Shown here: positions 7,963 through 16,226 of the stretch, piece by piece
How positions within the stretch are numbered: the stretch's first letter is position 1
How the letters are laid out: each line of letters begins with the position of its first letter
From: Clostridiales bacterium
GTDB lineage: Bacteria; Bacillota; Clostridia; Oscillospirales; Oscillospiraceae
NCBI GenBank assembly: GCA_022785125.1
Contig: JALFRA010000020.1
Location: 1-64,000 of the forward strand
DNA length: 64,000 nucleotides
Direction of reading: 5' to 3'
Program-made: the position numbers and the translations under genes
The notes under the pieces: model-generated
Database searches by the model: none
What the model was told of the DNA's origin: nothing
Seen by the model: only the letters and a program-made list of their open reading frames with translations

Positions 7963-9363
7963 ATGATTAAGATTTTGATTGCGCTGCTATATATTGCAGC
8001 CATACTGTTCATCGGTATCCGTGCAGGCAAGCACGTCAAATCCGCCGACGGCTTCGCCGTCAATGATCGCAACACCCCCTTCTGGACCAACGTATTTTCC
8101 ATGTCCTCGGCCTGGATCGGTGCCGGTTCCACCCTGGGCTGTGCCAGCACGTGCTACGCCTACGGCATTTCCGGCTTCTACCTGTCCATCGGCGTCGGTA
8201 TCGGTGCCATTCTGGCCAGCCTGGTCTTCTCAGAAAAGATCCGGGCAGAAAACGTCACCACCATCCCGGAGCTGATCCGCAATCGCTTGGGTACCCGCTG
8301 TGCCAATCTGCTGGCTCTGCTGAGCATTTTCCAGGTGTTCTCCATCGTGGCTTCTCAGATCCGTTCCCTAGGCACTATCCTCAATATGTTTGTTCCCTCT
8401 CTGAGCCTGCTGGTTTCCATGATCCTCATGACCGTGGTCATGCTGATCTACACCGTTATCGGCGGCATGGCCGCTGCGGCCAAAACCGACCGCCTCAACA
8501 TCGCTCTAATGGTTCTGTCCGTTATGATTATTCTGCCCATCATCGCTCTGATGAAGATGGACAGCGTGGGCACCATGGTCTCCGCCCTCAAGAGCAACTC
8601 CCCCGATATGCTGAAGGTAGGCACCACCGTGGGCTGGGGCACCATGATCTCCTCCGGCCTGTATTTCTGCACTAGCGGCATGCTCAACAGCGAAAACTTC
8701 CTGCGTATCTGCAGCGCCCGCAGCGCCAAGGAGGCCCGTAATGCCTCTCTGACCGCCACACTGATGATCTACTTCCCCTACCTACTGTTTGCCAGTTTTA
8801 TTGGACTTGCCGGTACAGTTCTGGTCAGCGATCTGGGCACCGCCGACTCCATTTTGCCCGCCATGATCAACCAACTGACCACCCCCTTCATCGGCGCCAT
8901 CCTGCTTGCCGCCCTGCTAGCCGCCGTCATGGGTACCGCCGCCTCCGTCACCATGCTGGCCTCCGTTACCATTTCCAGAGACGTCATCGGCCGGTTCAAG
9001 ACAGATATGACCGACCGGCAGATGCTGACCACCCAGCGGGTGCTGATGGTTGTTGTGGCCGCCCTGGGCCTTTTGGTGGGCTACTTCGGTTCCTCTATCG
9101 TCACTATCATGGAGGATGTTGGCGCACCCTGCGGCGCCGCCCTAGTCCCCATCTTCTGCGGTCTGTTCTTCTGGGGCAAGAAGATGAACTCCAAGGGCTG
9201 TCTCATTACCATCGTCGTGGCCGTGGTTTCCACTCTGGTTTACTGGGCCGTCGGTTCTCCCTTGGGCATTAGCCACTTCCTGTTTGGCCTGATTTGCTCC
9301 ACCATCACCATGTTCATTGCAAACTCCATCTGCTACAAGCCCGAGCTTGCGACCAATGCCTGA
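7963..9363 (+). CDS. Sodium:solute symporter (SSS) family transporter
   Basis: A 466-residue polytopic protein with about 12-13 hydrophobic segments. The SSS hallmarks are a first helix ending in GIRAGKHVKSADGFAV, the unwound TM with SAWIGAGSTLG that contributes the sodium site, and ASVTMLASVTISRDVI, the conserved TM8 region with serines that bind Na+. It probably imports the substrate consumed by the upstream RidA and PLP enzymes, so an amino acid or organic acid is likely, but the substrate cannot be read from sequence. A 31-residue membrane protein follows. Confidence 0.88.
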   Translation: MIKILIALLYIAAILFIGIRAGKHVKSADGFAVNDRNTPFWTNVFSMSSAWIGAGSTLGCASTCYAYGISGFYLSIGVGIGAILASLVFSEKIRAENVTTIPELIRNRLGTRCANLLALLSIFQVFSIVASQIRSLGTILNMFVPSLSLLVSMILMTVVMLIYTVIGGMAAAAKTDRLNIALMVLSVMIILPIIALMKMDSVGTMVSALKSNSPDMLKVGTTVGWGTMISSGLYFCTSGMLNSENFLRICSARSAKEARNASLTATLMIYFPYLLFASFIGLAGTVLVSDLGTADSILPAMINQLTTPFIGAILLAALLAAVMGTAASVTMLASVTISRDVIGRFKTDMTDRQMLTTQRVLMVVVAALGLLVGYFGSSIVTIMEDVGAPCGAALVPIFCGLFFWGKKMNSKGCLITIVVAVVSTLVYWAVGSPLGISHFLFGLICSTITMFIANSICYKPELATNA

Positions 9364-9394
9364 GTAATTCGATAGAAGGAAAGAAGGTTATTAT

Positions 9395-9490
9395 ATGGGC
9401 ATCATTGACTATATCATCATCGCCATCGGCTGCGGTCTTGGCATTGCCGTGTTCTACAATATGATCAAGGAAATGGTGAAGGGCGGCTAA
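9395..9490 (+). CDS. 31-residue single-pass membrane protein, possible symporter accessory subunit
   Basis: An ATG preceded by AGAAGGAAAGAAGG opens a 31-codon frame. Its product begins MGIIDYIIIAIGCGLGIAVF, a clean transmembrane helix (about 3-21), followed by a short basic and acidic tail ending in EMVKGG. It lies 31 bp downstream of the symporter stop with its own ribosome site. Small single-pass partners are known for some SSS transporters, but I do not recognise this sequence as a named family. Function is inferred only from position. Confidence 0.7.
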   Translation: MGIIDYIIIAIGCGLGIAVFYNMIKEMVKGG

Positions 9491-9545
9491 AACCCGCCAG
9501 ACGCAAGAAAGCTCGGATCTGCAGGTCCCGATTGTCTTGCTAGTC

Positions 9546-9972
9546 TATCAAAGAACCCCTGTTTTCATCATGTGAAAACAGGGGTTCTGGTCATATTTTG
9601 AGGAACAACAGCTAATCTACTTGCCCTTTCCGTTTTGCGGATGGCCCCCACAACATCTAGAAACTCTTTCCAGATATGAGTGGTCATCACCCTTCACCCT
9701 TTCTCATTGGCTCCGTATTAGTATTTACATGGACAGGATTTGTGCACGGTCTTCCATCGTCGTAGCAATAGTATGGCTCCAATTTTTCACACAGCCATTC
9801 ATAGTCCATAACTTTTTCTGCTCCCGAAGCAGATAATATTTGGGGAACAGTGCTTCCAGATCTGTTATAGCCGCTTCTTTATTCAAATCCTTTCCCCATT
9901 GCTCCATATAGTGTACCCCCATTTCTGATACTATTTTATCAGATATGGGGGCACTTGGAAAATTCTTGACAG
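9546..9972 (+). mobile_element. Decayed IS relic, copy 2
   Basis: About 427 bp whose left end (CTATCAAAGAACCCCTG, with a hairpin to 9590) and right end (GGCACTTGGAAAATTCTTGACAG) match the relic at 5038-5471. The centre differs and contains no recognisable transposase; it holds only a short minus-strand frame at 9725-9922. An imperfect hairpin (about 9504-9540) just before it may end the ridA operon. Confidence 0.6.
9725..9922 (-). CDS. Small hypothetical protein inside IS relic
   Basis: A 65-codon frame whose product has a plausible amphipathic composition (MEQWGKDLNKEA, ITDLEALFPKYYLLREQ, WTMNGCVKNWSHTIATTMED). No clear ribosome site precedes either ATG (9922 or 9907). It may be a piece of a larger gene captured with the element. 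I do not recognise it and cannot show that it is expressed. Confidence 0.25.
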   Translation of the reverse strand: MGVHYMEQWGKDLNKEAAITDLEALFPKYYLLREQKKLWTMNGCVKNWSHTIATTMEDRAQILSM

Positions 9973-9978
9973 CCTGAA

Positions 9979-10015
9979 AAGAGCGTGCTGCCCAACGGCA
10001 GCACGCTCTTCTGCT
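9979..10015. terminator. Terminator between IS relic and flavodoxin gene
   Basis: The stem AAGAGCGTGCTGC / GCAGCACGCTCTT with a 6-nt loop ends the minus-strand flavodoxin operon (TTTT follows on that strand), and CTGCTTTTT follows on the plus strand. The stem is identical to the core of the terminator at 4997-5032. Confidence 0.8.
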
Positions 10016-10021
10016 TTTTAC

Positions 10022-10447
10022 TCAGCCCACCAGAGCCTTGCCCAGATCCCGGCAGGCGTCGGCGGCATCGGCATTGGGGGAATCGTGGGCGATCACCGGC
10101 TCGTCAGCCATCCGGCAGCCCAGGCTCTCGCACTCCTCCGCCCAGGTACGCATCCACTCGCCGTCTCCCCAGCCGTAGGAGCCGAAGAGGCCGATGGTCT
10201 TGCCCCCCAGGCTGCCCTTGACAGCGTCAAACATGGGCTGGAACTCCCCTTCCTCCAGCTGCTCGGCCCCCATGGAGGGACATCCGAAGGCGATGGCGTC
10301 GTAGCCGCTCACCAGATCGGGCGTAAAGAGGGCGGGAAGCAGCAGGTCGGCCTGACCGCCGGCAGCCGCAATCCCCTCCTCCACCAGCTTGGCCATGGCC
10401 TCGGTGTTTCCGGTGCCGCTCCAATAAACCACTGCGATCTTGCTCAT
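10022..10447 (-). CDS. Flavodoxin
   Basis: A 141-residue short-chain flavodoxin. The FMN phosphate loop is WSGTGNTEAMA (9-19), followed by AFGCPSMGAEQLEE (about 53-66), which carries the 60s loop, and LFGSYGWGDGEWM (about 87-99), which carries the 90s loop. It is a cytosolic one-electron carrier that can replace ferredoxin when iron is scarce. It is the second gene of an operon with DUF3793, 28 bp downstream, behind iron-box-like dyads. AAGGAAG lies 8 nt before the ATG. Confidence 0.92.
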   Translation of the reverse strand: MSKIAVVYWSGTGNTEAMAKLVEEGIAAAGGQADLLLPALFTPDLVSGYDAIAFGCPSMGAEQLEEGEFQPMFDAVKGSLGGKTIGLFGSYGWGDGEWMRTWAEECESLGCRMADEPVIAHDSPNADAADACRDLGKALVG

Positions 10448-10475
10448 CTGAATCTTCCTTTCTGAATCATCTTAC

Positions 10476-11039
10476 TTATGCCGCCACGGTCAGCTGTCTC
10501 AGGGTGGCCCCTGCCGCAAACCGACGGCGGTAAACATTGGTACACTCTTTGAACCGGCGGAACTGCCGCTGGGCCTCTCCGGGATCGCCGTAGCACTTCC
10601 AGCAGCCGCAGAGGGTGAAGTTCTTCCCCTTGTGGCGGATGAAGCCCTTCACGTCGGAGAGCGGATATCCCAGAAATACCCCGATCTCATGGGGGAACTC
10701 CCCCTCCAGGCACAAACGGGTGGCCAGCTGACGCAGGCAGCCCCGGCTCTCCGTCCAGGGCTCATACCCCATCTCCCGGAGAAAGGCACGGTGGTCCGGC
10801 TGGTTCAGCAGCCCCGCCAGGTCCTCCTTCCGGTAGAGGTAGACCAGATAGGCCCCCGTCCTTCGGCAGCCCTTCAGCAGGGTGAGCACCAGTCCTCGCC
10901 CCTCCAGCTCCCGGCGGCAGGCGAGAAATTCCCCGGCAAAGTCTCCCCCCTCCTGGGGCTGGAATCGAAACAGACTGGCGGGCTTCAGTCCCGCCAGGGT
11001 GGGAGAGCCATGTTCAACAAGGGCGGCTTGCAGGGACAT
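10476..11039 (-). CDS. DUF3793 family protein
   Basis: A 187-residue soluble protein of the DUF3793 family. Recognisable blocks are the N-terminal GSPTLAGLKPASLF, a central RTGAYLVYLYRKEDL, EIGVFLGYPLSDVKGFIRHKG, and a WKCYGDPGEAQRQFRRFKECT segment with a Cys pair (CGCWKC). Members are found in Clostridia beside ferrous iron transport or flavodoxin genes, as here. The function is not established. AAAGGAG lies 8 nt before the ATG. Two inverted repeats upstream suggest metal-dependent control. Confidence 0.87.
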   Translation of the reverse strand: MSLQAALVEHGSPTLAGLKPASLFRFQPQEGGDFAGEFLACRRELEGRGLVLTLLKGCRRTGAYLVYLYRKEDLAGLLNQPDHRAFLREMGYEPWTESRGCLRQLATRLCLEGEFPHEIGVFLGYPLSDVKGFIRHKGKNFTLCGCWKCYGDPGEAQRQFRRFKECTNVYRRRFAAGATLRQLTVAA

Positions 11040-11058
11040 CTTTGGTGCTCCTTTCGCA

Positions 11059-11110
11059 GTTAGTATATACTAACCATATCGCTTCATTTTTGGTTAGCTA
11101 TCGCTAACCA
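11059..11110 (-). promoter_or_regulatory. Paired GTTAG-N6-CTAAC operators upstream of DUF3793-flavodoxin
   Basis: GTTAGTATATACTAAC (11059-11074) is a perfect 16-bp palindrome. TGGTTAGC-TATC-GCTAACCA (11091-11110) is a second dyad. Both reduce to GTTAG-N6-CTAAC and lie 20 and 52 bp before the DUF3793 start. The half-sites resemble the core of DtxR/IdeR boxes (GTTAG/CTAAC), although classic boxes have a shorter spacer. An iron-type DtxR protein is encoded at 26619-27002. The link is inferred. Confidence 0.6.
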
Positions 11111-11170
11111 CTCCATAAAAATACCATACTTCCCCTCCCCTGTCAACCCCTTTTTTGCGTTTCCCTCCGC

Positions 11171-11199
11171 TTGACGACGGCGGCCCGTCCTGCTACAAT
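11171..11199 (+). promoter_or_regulatory. Promoter of the dus leader
   Basis: TTGACG (11171-11176) and TACAAT (11194-11199) are separated by 17 nt, with a TG at -15/-14 (TGCTACAAT). Transcription would start near 11206, about 285 nt before the dus start codon. Confidence 0.75.
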
Positions 11200-11205
11200 T
11201 TGCTA

Positions 11206-11474
11206 CAGCAATGTCTGCTGAATAAACCGCGATGCGGTTTATTCGCGCGGAGGCAGCCGCGCAATTTCATAAAAACAGCTCGAAGTGGCCGTTTTTATGA
11301 AATTCAACCATTGTTGCAATGCGTATTTCTGTTGGCGCGTCTCAACGCACCAACGGAAGGCGCAATTTTTTGGACGATCACGTCCAAAAAATTTGCGCCT
11401 TGAACAAAGCCAACCAACCTTGAAAGTTGATATTTCCAGGCATTTGGCTTTGTGCAGTACGCATTACAGCAATG
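11206..11474 (+). ncRNA. Hairpin-packed 5' leader of dus, no known family recognised
   Basis: Serial inverted repeats fill the leader: 11220-11244 (11 bp, GAT loop), 11245-11262 (6 bp), 11263-11304 (14 bp), then an outer stem 11310-11325/11458-11473 (16 pairs, two G-U) enclosing three hairpins at 11331-11354, 11357-11401 (about 20 bp, one bulge) and 11404-11453. The enclosed part is a four-way junction that ends 2 nt before the Shine-Dalgarno sequence. It is not a T-box, as there is no AGGGTGGNACCGCG, and it matches no riboswitch I recognise. It could also be a repetitive palindromic element. Confidence 0.6.
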
Positions 11475-11490
11475 TAAAGGAGCGAGTTGT

Positions 11491-12447
11491 TTGATCGTAT
11501 CGCTTGCCCCCATGGAGGGGCTGACCACAGTTTACTACCGGCAGGCCCTGGCCCGCTGGTTCGGCGGGGTGGATCGGTACTTCACCCCCTTTCTCACCCC
11601 CACTCAGGACCACCGCTTCACCAAGCGGGAATTGCGGGAGATCCTGCCGGAGCACAACGAAGGACTCCCCACGGTGCCCCAGCTGCTCACCCGAAACGGG
11701 GAGGATTTTCTCTGGGCGGCGGGAGAGCTGGCTGCCATGGGCTACCGGGAGGTCAACCTGAACCTGGGTTGTCCCTCAGGCACGGTGGTGGCCAAGGGCA
11801 AGGGCTCCGGCTTTCTGGGCCATCCGGCGGAGCTGGACGCCTTTCTGGATGAGATTTTTTCAAAGGCCCCCTGCGCCCTCTCCATCAAGACCCGGATCGG
11901 CCTGAAGGACCCGGCGGAGTTCCCCACCCTGCTGGCCATCTACCGAAAATATCCTGTGGCGGAACTAATCGTCCACCCCCGGGTACGCACCGATATGTAT
12001 AAGAACACTCCCCGATGGGACTACTTCGGGGCGGCGCTGGAGGACTCCCCCTTCCCGGTGTGCTACAATGGGGACATCTACACCCCCGACGATGCCGCCA
12101 GGCTCCAGGCCGCCTTCCCGGCGGCAGAGCGGCTCATGCTGGGCCGGGGGCTGGCCGGAGACCCCGCCCTGGCCCGCCGCCTCAAGGGTGGATCTGCCGC
12201 CAACAAGAAGGAACTGGCCGGATTTGTGGACCAGGTGTATGAGAGCTACGCAGAGGCCTTCGGCAGCCGCCGCAACGCCATGCTGCGGATGAAGGAGGTC
12301 TGGTTTTACCTGATCCGCCTGTTTCTGGAGGGGGACAAGCTGTCCAAGGCCATCAAGAAGGCACGGGACCCCCTGGACTATGAGGCGGCGGTGCGCTCCG
12401 TCTTTTCGGACCTGGAGCTCTCCCCCGTCCTCCGGCCCGACTGGTGA
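11491..12447 (+). CDS. dus: tRNA-dihydrouridine synthase
   Basis: A 318-residue FMN-dependent TIM-barrel enzyme reducing uridines in tRNA with NADPH. It opens LAPMEGLTTVYYRQAL, has the PTVPQLLTRNGEDF substrate strand, catalytic Cys94 in NLNLGCPSG, the LIVHPRVRTDMY strand, and the FMN phosphate segment CYNGDIYTPDDA. The start is TTG at 11491 because AAAGGAG lies 8 nt upstream and a GTG at 11452 falls inside the leader stem. It overlaps the following GIY-YIG frame region by a few bases at most. The long structured leader suggests post-transcriptional control. Confidence 0.92.
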   Translation: MIVSLAPMEGLTTVYYRQALARWFGGVDRYFTPFLTPTQDHRFTKRELREILPEHNEGLPTVPQLLTRNGEDFLWAAGELAAMGYREVNLNLGCPSGTVVAKGKGSGFLGHPAELDAFLDEIFSKAPCALSIKTRIGLKDPAEFPTLLAIYRKYPVAELIVHPRVRTDMYKNTPRWDYFGAALEDSPFPVCYNGDIYTPDDAARLQAAFPAAERLMLGRGLAGDPALARRLKGGSAANKKELAGFVDQVYESYAEAFGSRRNAMLRMKEVWFYLIRLFLEGDKLSKAIKKARDPLDYEAAVRSVFSDLELSPVLRPDW

Positions 12448-12452
12448 GGTCC

Positions 12453-13532
12453 ATGGAATACTGGGTCTACATCCTCCGGTGTGCCGACGGCAGCCTGTAC
12501 ACCGGTACCGCCGCCGACGTGGATAAGCGGGCGGCGGTCCACAACTCCGGCAGAGGGGCCAAATACACCCGCTCCCGCCTGCCGGTGGAGGTGGTCTACC
12601 GGGAGGCCTGTCCTGACAAGGGGGCGGCTCTCCGGCGGGAATACGCCATCAAGCAGCTGCGTCGGCGGGACAAGCTGGCGCTCATCGCAGATTATCAAAG
12701 AAAGCTGGGATCTTTTATGAAAAAAGCGGCATTTATCGGCGCAGGCAACATGGGCGGCGCCCTCATCCAGGCGGCCTGCCAGGCCATTGGCCCGGACCAG
12801 GTGGTCATTACCGACCACACTTACGCCAAGGCGGAGGAACTGGCCGGAACGCTGGGCTGCACCGTGGTTCAGGACAACGGAGATGCCCTCCGGCAGGCCG
12901 AGTACGTCTTTCTGTGCGTCAAGCCCCAGGTGATGGAGGGCGTGGTAAAGGCCCTAGTCCCCGCCCTGCGGGCCAAGCCGGACACCGTACTGGTGACCAT
13001 CGCCGCCGGCATTCAGATTTCCACCCTGCGGGGCTGGCTGGGAGAGCTGGACTTCTCCCCCGCTATCCTGCGGATCATGCCCAACACCCCCGCCTCCATC
13101 GGCATGGGGATGCTGGCCCTCACCGGCGAGCCGGGGGCCAGGGAGGAGCACTATCAGGCCGTGGAGGCCATTCTGGCCAAGGCGGGCCGGGTGGAACGGC
13201 TGGCGGAGGGTCAGATCGACGCCTTTTCCGCCGTGGCAGGCTGCGGCCCCGCCTTCGTCTATCCCTTTATCGAGGCTCTGGCCGATGGGGCGGTGAAGGT
13301 GGGCCTGCCCCGGCAGCAGGCCATGGTGTACGCCGCCCAGATGGTGCTGGGCTCCGCCGCCATGGTGCTGGAGAGCGGCAAGCACCCCGGCCAGCTGAAG
13401 GATGAGGTGTGCTCCCCCGGCGGCTCCACCATTGCCGGTGTGGCCGCCCTGGAGGCCCGGGCCTTCCGCTCCGCCGCCATTGAGGCGGTGGAGGCCGCCT
13501 ACCACAAGACAGTGGATCTGGGGAAGGTGTAA
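12453..13532 (+). CDS. proC: GIY-YIG nuclease domain fused to pyrroline-5-carboxylate reductase
   Basis: One uninterrupted 359-codon frame. Residues 1-80 form a complete YhbQ-like GIY-YIG domain (VYILRCADGSLYTG, KYTRSRLPVEVVYRE, a second R-x3-E segment). A linker of about 8 residues leads to Met89, where a full 271-residue ProC begins (AAFIGAGNMGGAL nucleotide loop, RIMPNTPASIG, and DEVCSPGGSTIAG near the C-terminus). ProC makes proline from P5C with NAD(P)H. ProC may also start internally at ATG 12717, but only a weak site (AAAGAAAGCTGGGA) precedes it, so a real fusion is possible. A terminator follows. Confidence 0.88.
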   Translation: MEYWVYILRCADGSLYTGTAADVDKRAAVHNSGRGAKYTRSRLPVEVVYREACPDKGAALRREYAIKQLRRRDKLALIADYQRKLGSFMKKAAFIGAGNMGGALIQAACQAIGPDQVVITDHTYAKAEELAGTLGCTVVQDNGDALRQAEYVFLCVKPQVMEGVVKALVPALRAKPDTVLVTIAAGIQISTLRGWLGELDFSPAILRIMPNTPASIGMGMLALTGEPGAREEHYQAVEAILAKAGRVERLAEGQIDAFSAVAGCGPAFVYPFIEALADGAVKVGLPRQQAMVYAAQMVLGSAAMVLESGKHPGQLKDEVCSPGGSTIAGVAALEARAFRSAAIEAVEAAYHKTVDLGKV

Positions 13533-13547
13533 CAACTCCATAAACAG

Positions 13548-13586
13548 AAAACCAGGGTGCGCCGTAAGGCACACCCTGGTTTTTTA
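13548..13586. terminator. Bidirectional terminator between proC and clp gene
   Basis: AACCAGGGTG and CACCCTGGTT form the stem, with TTTTTT on the plus strand and TTTT on the minus strand. It ends both converging genes. Confidence 0.85.
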
Positions 13587-13589
13587 CGC

Positions 13590-16136
13590 TTATTCCGCTG
13601 TAATAACGGCCTTCTCCCCGTCCGACGTGGCGTGGATGGCGGAGATGGGATGGAGGTAGCTGTCGATGAGCTTGGTGGCGATGTCGTCCTCCAGGTCCTT
13701 CTGAATCTGGCGGCGCAGGTTGCGGGCGCCGTAGGTCTGGGAGTAGGACTTGCGGACCAGGTGGTCCAGCAGAGCATCGTCCCAGGTGAAGGTGATGCCC
13801 TTCTCCTTGAGGGTATCCCGCAGCTCACCCAGCATGATGGCGGCGATGGCCTTGAAGTTGTCCTCGGTGAGCTTGTTGAAGTAGACGATCTCGTCCACCC
13901 GGTTGATGAACTCAGGCCGCAGGAAGGACTCCAGGGCCTTCATGGCCCGCTCCCTCCCCTGCTGGTCGGCGGTACGGCCGAAGCCCACGCTGCCGGCGGA
14001 GGTACGGGCGTCGCTGCCCGCGTTGGAGGTCATAACGATGACGGTGTTCTCGAAATTCACGTTGCGGCCCTGAGCGTCGGTGATGTGTCCGTCGTCCAGA
14101 ATCTGGAGCAAAATGTTGAGCACATCGGGATGGGCCTTCTCGATCTCATCAAAGAGGATGACGCAGTAGGGCTTGCGGCGCACCTTCTCGGTGAGCTGGC
14201 CGGCCTCGTCATAGCCCACATAGCCCGGGGGCGAGCCAATGATGCGGGAAACGGCGAACTTCTCCATAAACTCCGACATATCCAGCCGGATGAGGGACTC
14301 GGGAGAGTGGAACATATCCATGGCCAGCCGCTTGACCAGCTCGGTCTTGCCCACGCCGGTAGAGCCCACAAAGATGAAGGACACCGGCTTGCGCTTGGAG
14401 GCGATGCCCACCCGGCCGCGGCGAACGGCGGCAGCCACGGCGTGGACCGCCTCGTCCTGGCCGATGAGGTGCTCGCGCAGCCGGTCCTCCAGCTTGGCCA
14501 GGCGCTCATACTCGGCCTCCTGGATCTGGCTGGCGGGGATCTTGGTCCACAGTTCGATGACCCGGGCCAGGTGCTCCACCGTCAGGGGCGGGGCACTCTG
14601 GGCGTCCAGCTTGCTCAGCTCGTCCTGAAGCTGGATCTCCCGGCTCTTGATGGCGGCCAGCCGCTCGTAGTCCTTGCTGCTGCCCTGGTCGGCCATCAGC
14701 TTCTCCCGCTCGGCGGCCAGGTTGTCCAGTTCCTTGCGGAAGTTGGCCTGACGGCGTTCGTTGGCCCCCAGGGCCTCGGTGGTGGCGGGATTGCCCATGA
14801 GGGAATCGTGCTCGGCGGTGAGCTTGTTCAGCTCCCGGCGGATCTCGCCCTGGCGGCTCTCGTTGTTCTTTAGAGCGGTCTGGCGCTTGTAGTCCCGGTC
14901 GTTGGCCTCTACCATCAGGTTCTCCCGCTCCTGACCCAGGGACTCCAGCTCCTTCTTCACCTCCACCTCACGGGCCAGGGCCTTGTTGTGGAGGTTCACA
15001 TCGGAGCAGGCCTCATCAATGAGGTCGATGGCCTTGTCGGGCAGGAAGCGGTCGGTGATATACCGCTCGCTCATGGTCACCGCCAGGCGGCACATCTCAG
15101 GAGAGATGGAGACGAAGTGGTACTTCTCATAGTAGGGGGCGATGCCCTTGATGATCTTGATGCTGTCCTCAATGGAGGGCTCCTCCACCATCACCGGCTG
15201 GAACCGCCGCTCCAGGGCGGAGTCCTTCTCAATGTATTTACGGTACTCGGTGAGGGTGGTGGCGCCGATGACCTGGATCTCCCCCCGGCTGAGGGCGGGC
15301 TTGAGGATATTGGCGGCGTTCATGGACCCCTCGGCGTCGCCGGCGCCCACGATGTTGTGGACCTCGTCGATCACCAGGATGATGTTGCCCAGCTTCTTGA
15401 TCTCCTCAATCAGGCCCTTCATGCGGCTCTCAAACTGGCCCCGGAACTGGGTGCCCGCCACCAGGGCGGTCAGGTCCAGCAGGTAGACCTCCTTGTCCAG
15501 CAGCTTGTAGGGTACGTCCCGCTGGTAAATCTTCTGAGCCAGGCCCTCGGCGATGGCGGTCTTGCCCACGCCAGGCTCGCCGATGAGGCAGGGGTTGTTC
15601 TTCTGCCGGCGGTTGAGGATCTGGATGGTGCGCTGGATCTCCTCGTCCCGACCGATGATCTTGTCCAGCTTGCCCTCGGCAGCCTTCTGGGTCAGGGAGA
15701 TGCAGTAGTTCTCCAAAAACTTCCGTTTGGGGGGCTTGTCGCCCTTCTTGTCCTTATCCGCCCGTTCAGAGCGGTTATTCTCCCGCTCGGGGGGCTGGTT
15801 CTGGGGGTTCTGGGCCCCGCCGCCGAACAGCTTGTTCAGGAAGGGGAAGGTGGCGGTCTTGCCCTCGTCTTCCTCGTCCTGGTCGCCGTCGTCGCTGGGC
15901 ACCAGGCCCTCCATGCCCTCGGCTCCCCCGAAGGCGGACATCATTTCGTTGGTCAGTCCCTCCAGGTCCTCGTCGGTGATGCCCATCTTCTGCATCATAT
16001 CTTCCACGGGCTTAATGCCCATTTCCTTGGCGCACTTGAGGCACAGCCCCTCACTCTTGGTGGTGCCGCCCTCCATCTTCTGAATGAAGATGACGGCCAC
16101 ATTCTTATGACATCTGGTACAAAGTGTGGGTTGCAT
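13590..16136 (-). CDS. ClpE-like AAA+ unfoldase with N-terminal zinc finger
   Basis: An 848-residue Hsp100 protein. Residues 1-40 carry a CX2C...CX2C zinc ribbon (Cys6, 9, 32, 35) in place of the Clp-N repeats of ClpC. A charged linker (80-135) follows, then AAA-1 with Walker A GEPGVGKT (186-193), a long coiled-coil middle domain (about 395-540), AAA-2 with GSTGVGKT and sensor segments, and a C-terminal D2-small domain. SVGFGRT fits the VGF loop that docks ClpP, so it should feed a ClpP peptidase. No ctsR, mcsA or mcsB lies nearby. AAAGGAG is 8 nt before the ATG. Confidence 0.88.
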   Translation of the reverse strand: MQPTLCTRCHKNVAVIFIQKMEGGTTKSEGLCLKCAKEMGIKPVEDMMQKMGITDEDLEGLTNEMMSAFGGAEGMEGLVPSDDGDQDEEDEGKTATFPFLNKLFGGGAQNPQNQPPERENNRSERADKDKKGDKPPKRKFLENYCISLTQKAAEGKLDKIIGRDEEIQRTIQILNRRQKNNPCLIGEPGVGKTAIAEGLAQKIYQRDVPYKLLDKEVYLLDLTALVAGTQFRGQFESRMKGLIEEIKKLGNIILVIDEVHNIVGAGDAEGSMNAANILKPALSRGEIQVIGATTLTEYRKYIEKDSALERRFQPVMVEEPSIEDSIKIIKGIAPYYEKYHFVSISPEMCRLAVTMSERYITDRFLPDKAIDLIDEACSDVNLHNKALAREVEVKKELESLGQERENLMVEANDRDYKRQTALKNNESRQGEIRRELNKLTAEHDSLMGNPATTEALGANERRQANFRKELDNLAAEREKLMADQGSSKDYERLAAIKSREIQLQDELSKLDAQSAPPLTVEHLARVIELWTKIPASQIQEAEYERLAKLEDRLREHLIGQDEAVHAVAAAVRRGRVGIASKRKPVSFIFVGSTGVGKTELVKRLAMDMFHSPESLIRLDMSEFMEKFAVSRIIGSPPGYVGYDEAGQLTEKVRRKPYCVILFDEIEKAHPDVLNILLQILDDGHITDAQGRNVNFENTVIVMTSNAGSDARTSAGSVGFGRTADQQGRERAMKALESFLRPEFINRVDEIVYFNKLTEDNFKAIAAIMLGELRDTLKEKGITFTWDDALLDHLVRKSYSQTYGARNLRRQIQKDLEDDIATKLIDSYLHPISAIHATSDGEKAVITAE

Positions 16137-16226
16137 ATATGTTCAGCTCCTTTGACGGGGACGGTCCCATGGGGGCCCTCTCCCCGGAGAGATGATTCTA
16201 ATCTGAAATTATGAACTGGGTATGAA

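Noticed and set aside
11206-11474. Leader of dus considered as a T-box or known riboswitch
   Set aside because: The T-box consensus and a terminator with U-run before the start codon are both missing, and no purine, lysine, SAM, TPP, FMN or cobalamin core is recognised.
14988-16214. Plus-strand frame of about 400 codons opposite the clp gene
   Set aside because: The minus strand encodes a full ClpE-like ATPase with all Walker motifs; the opposite frame has no recognisable domain.
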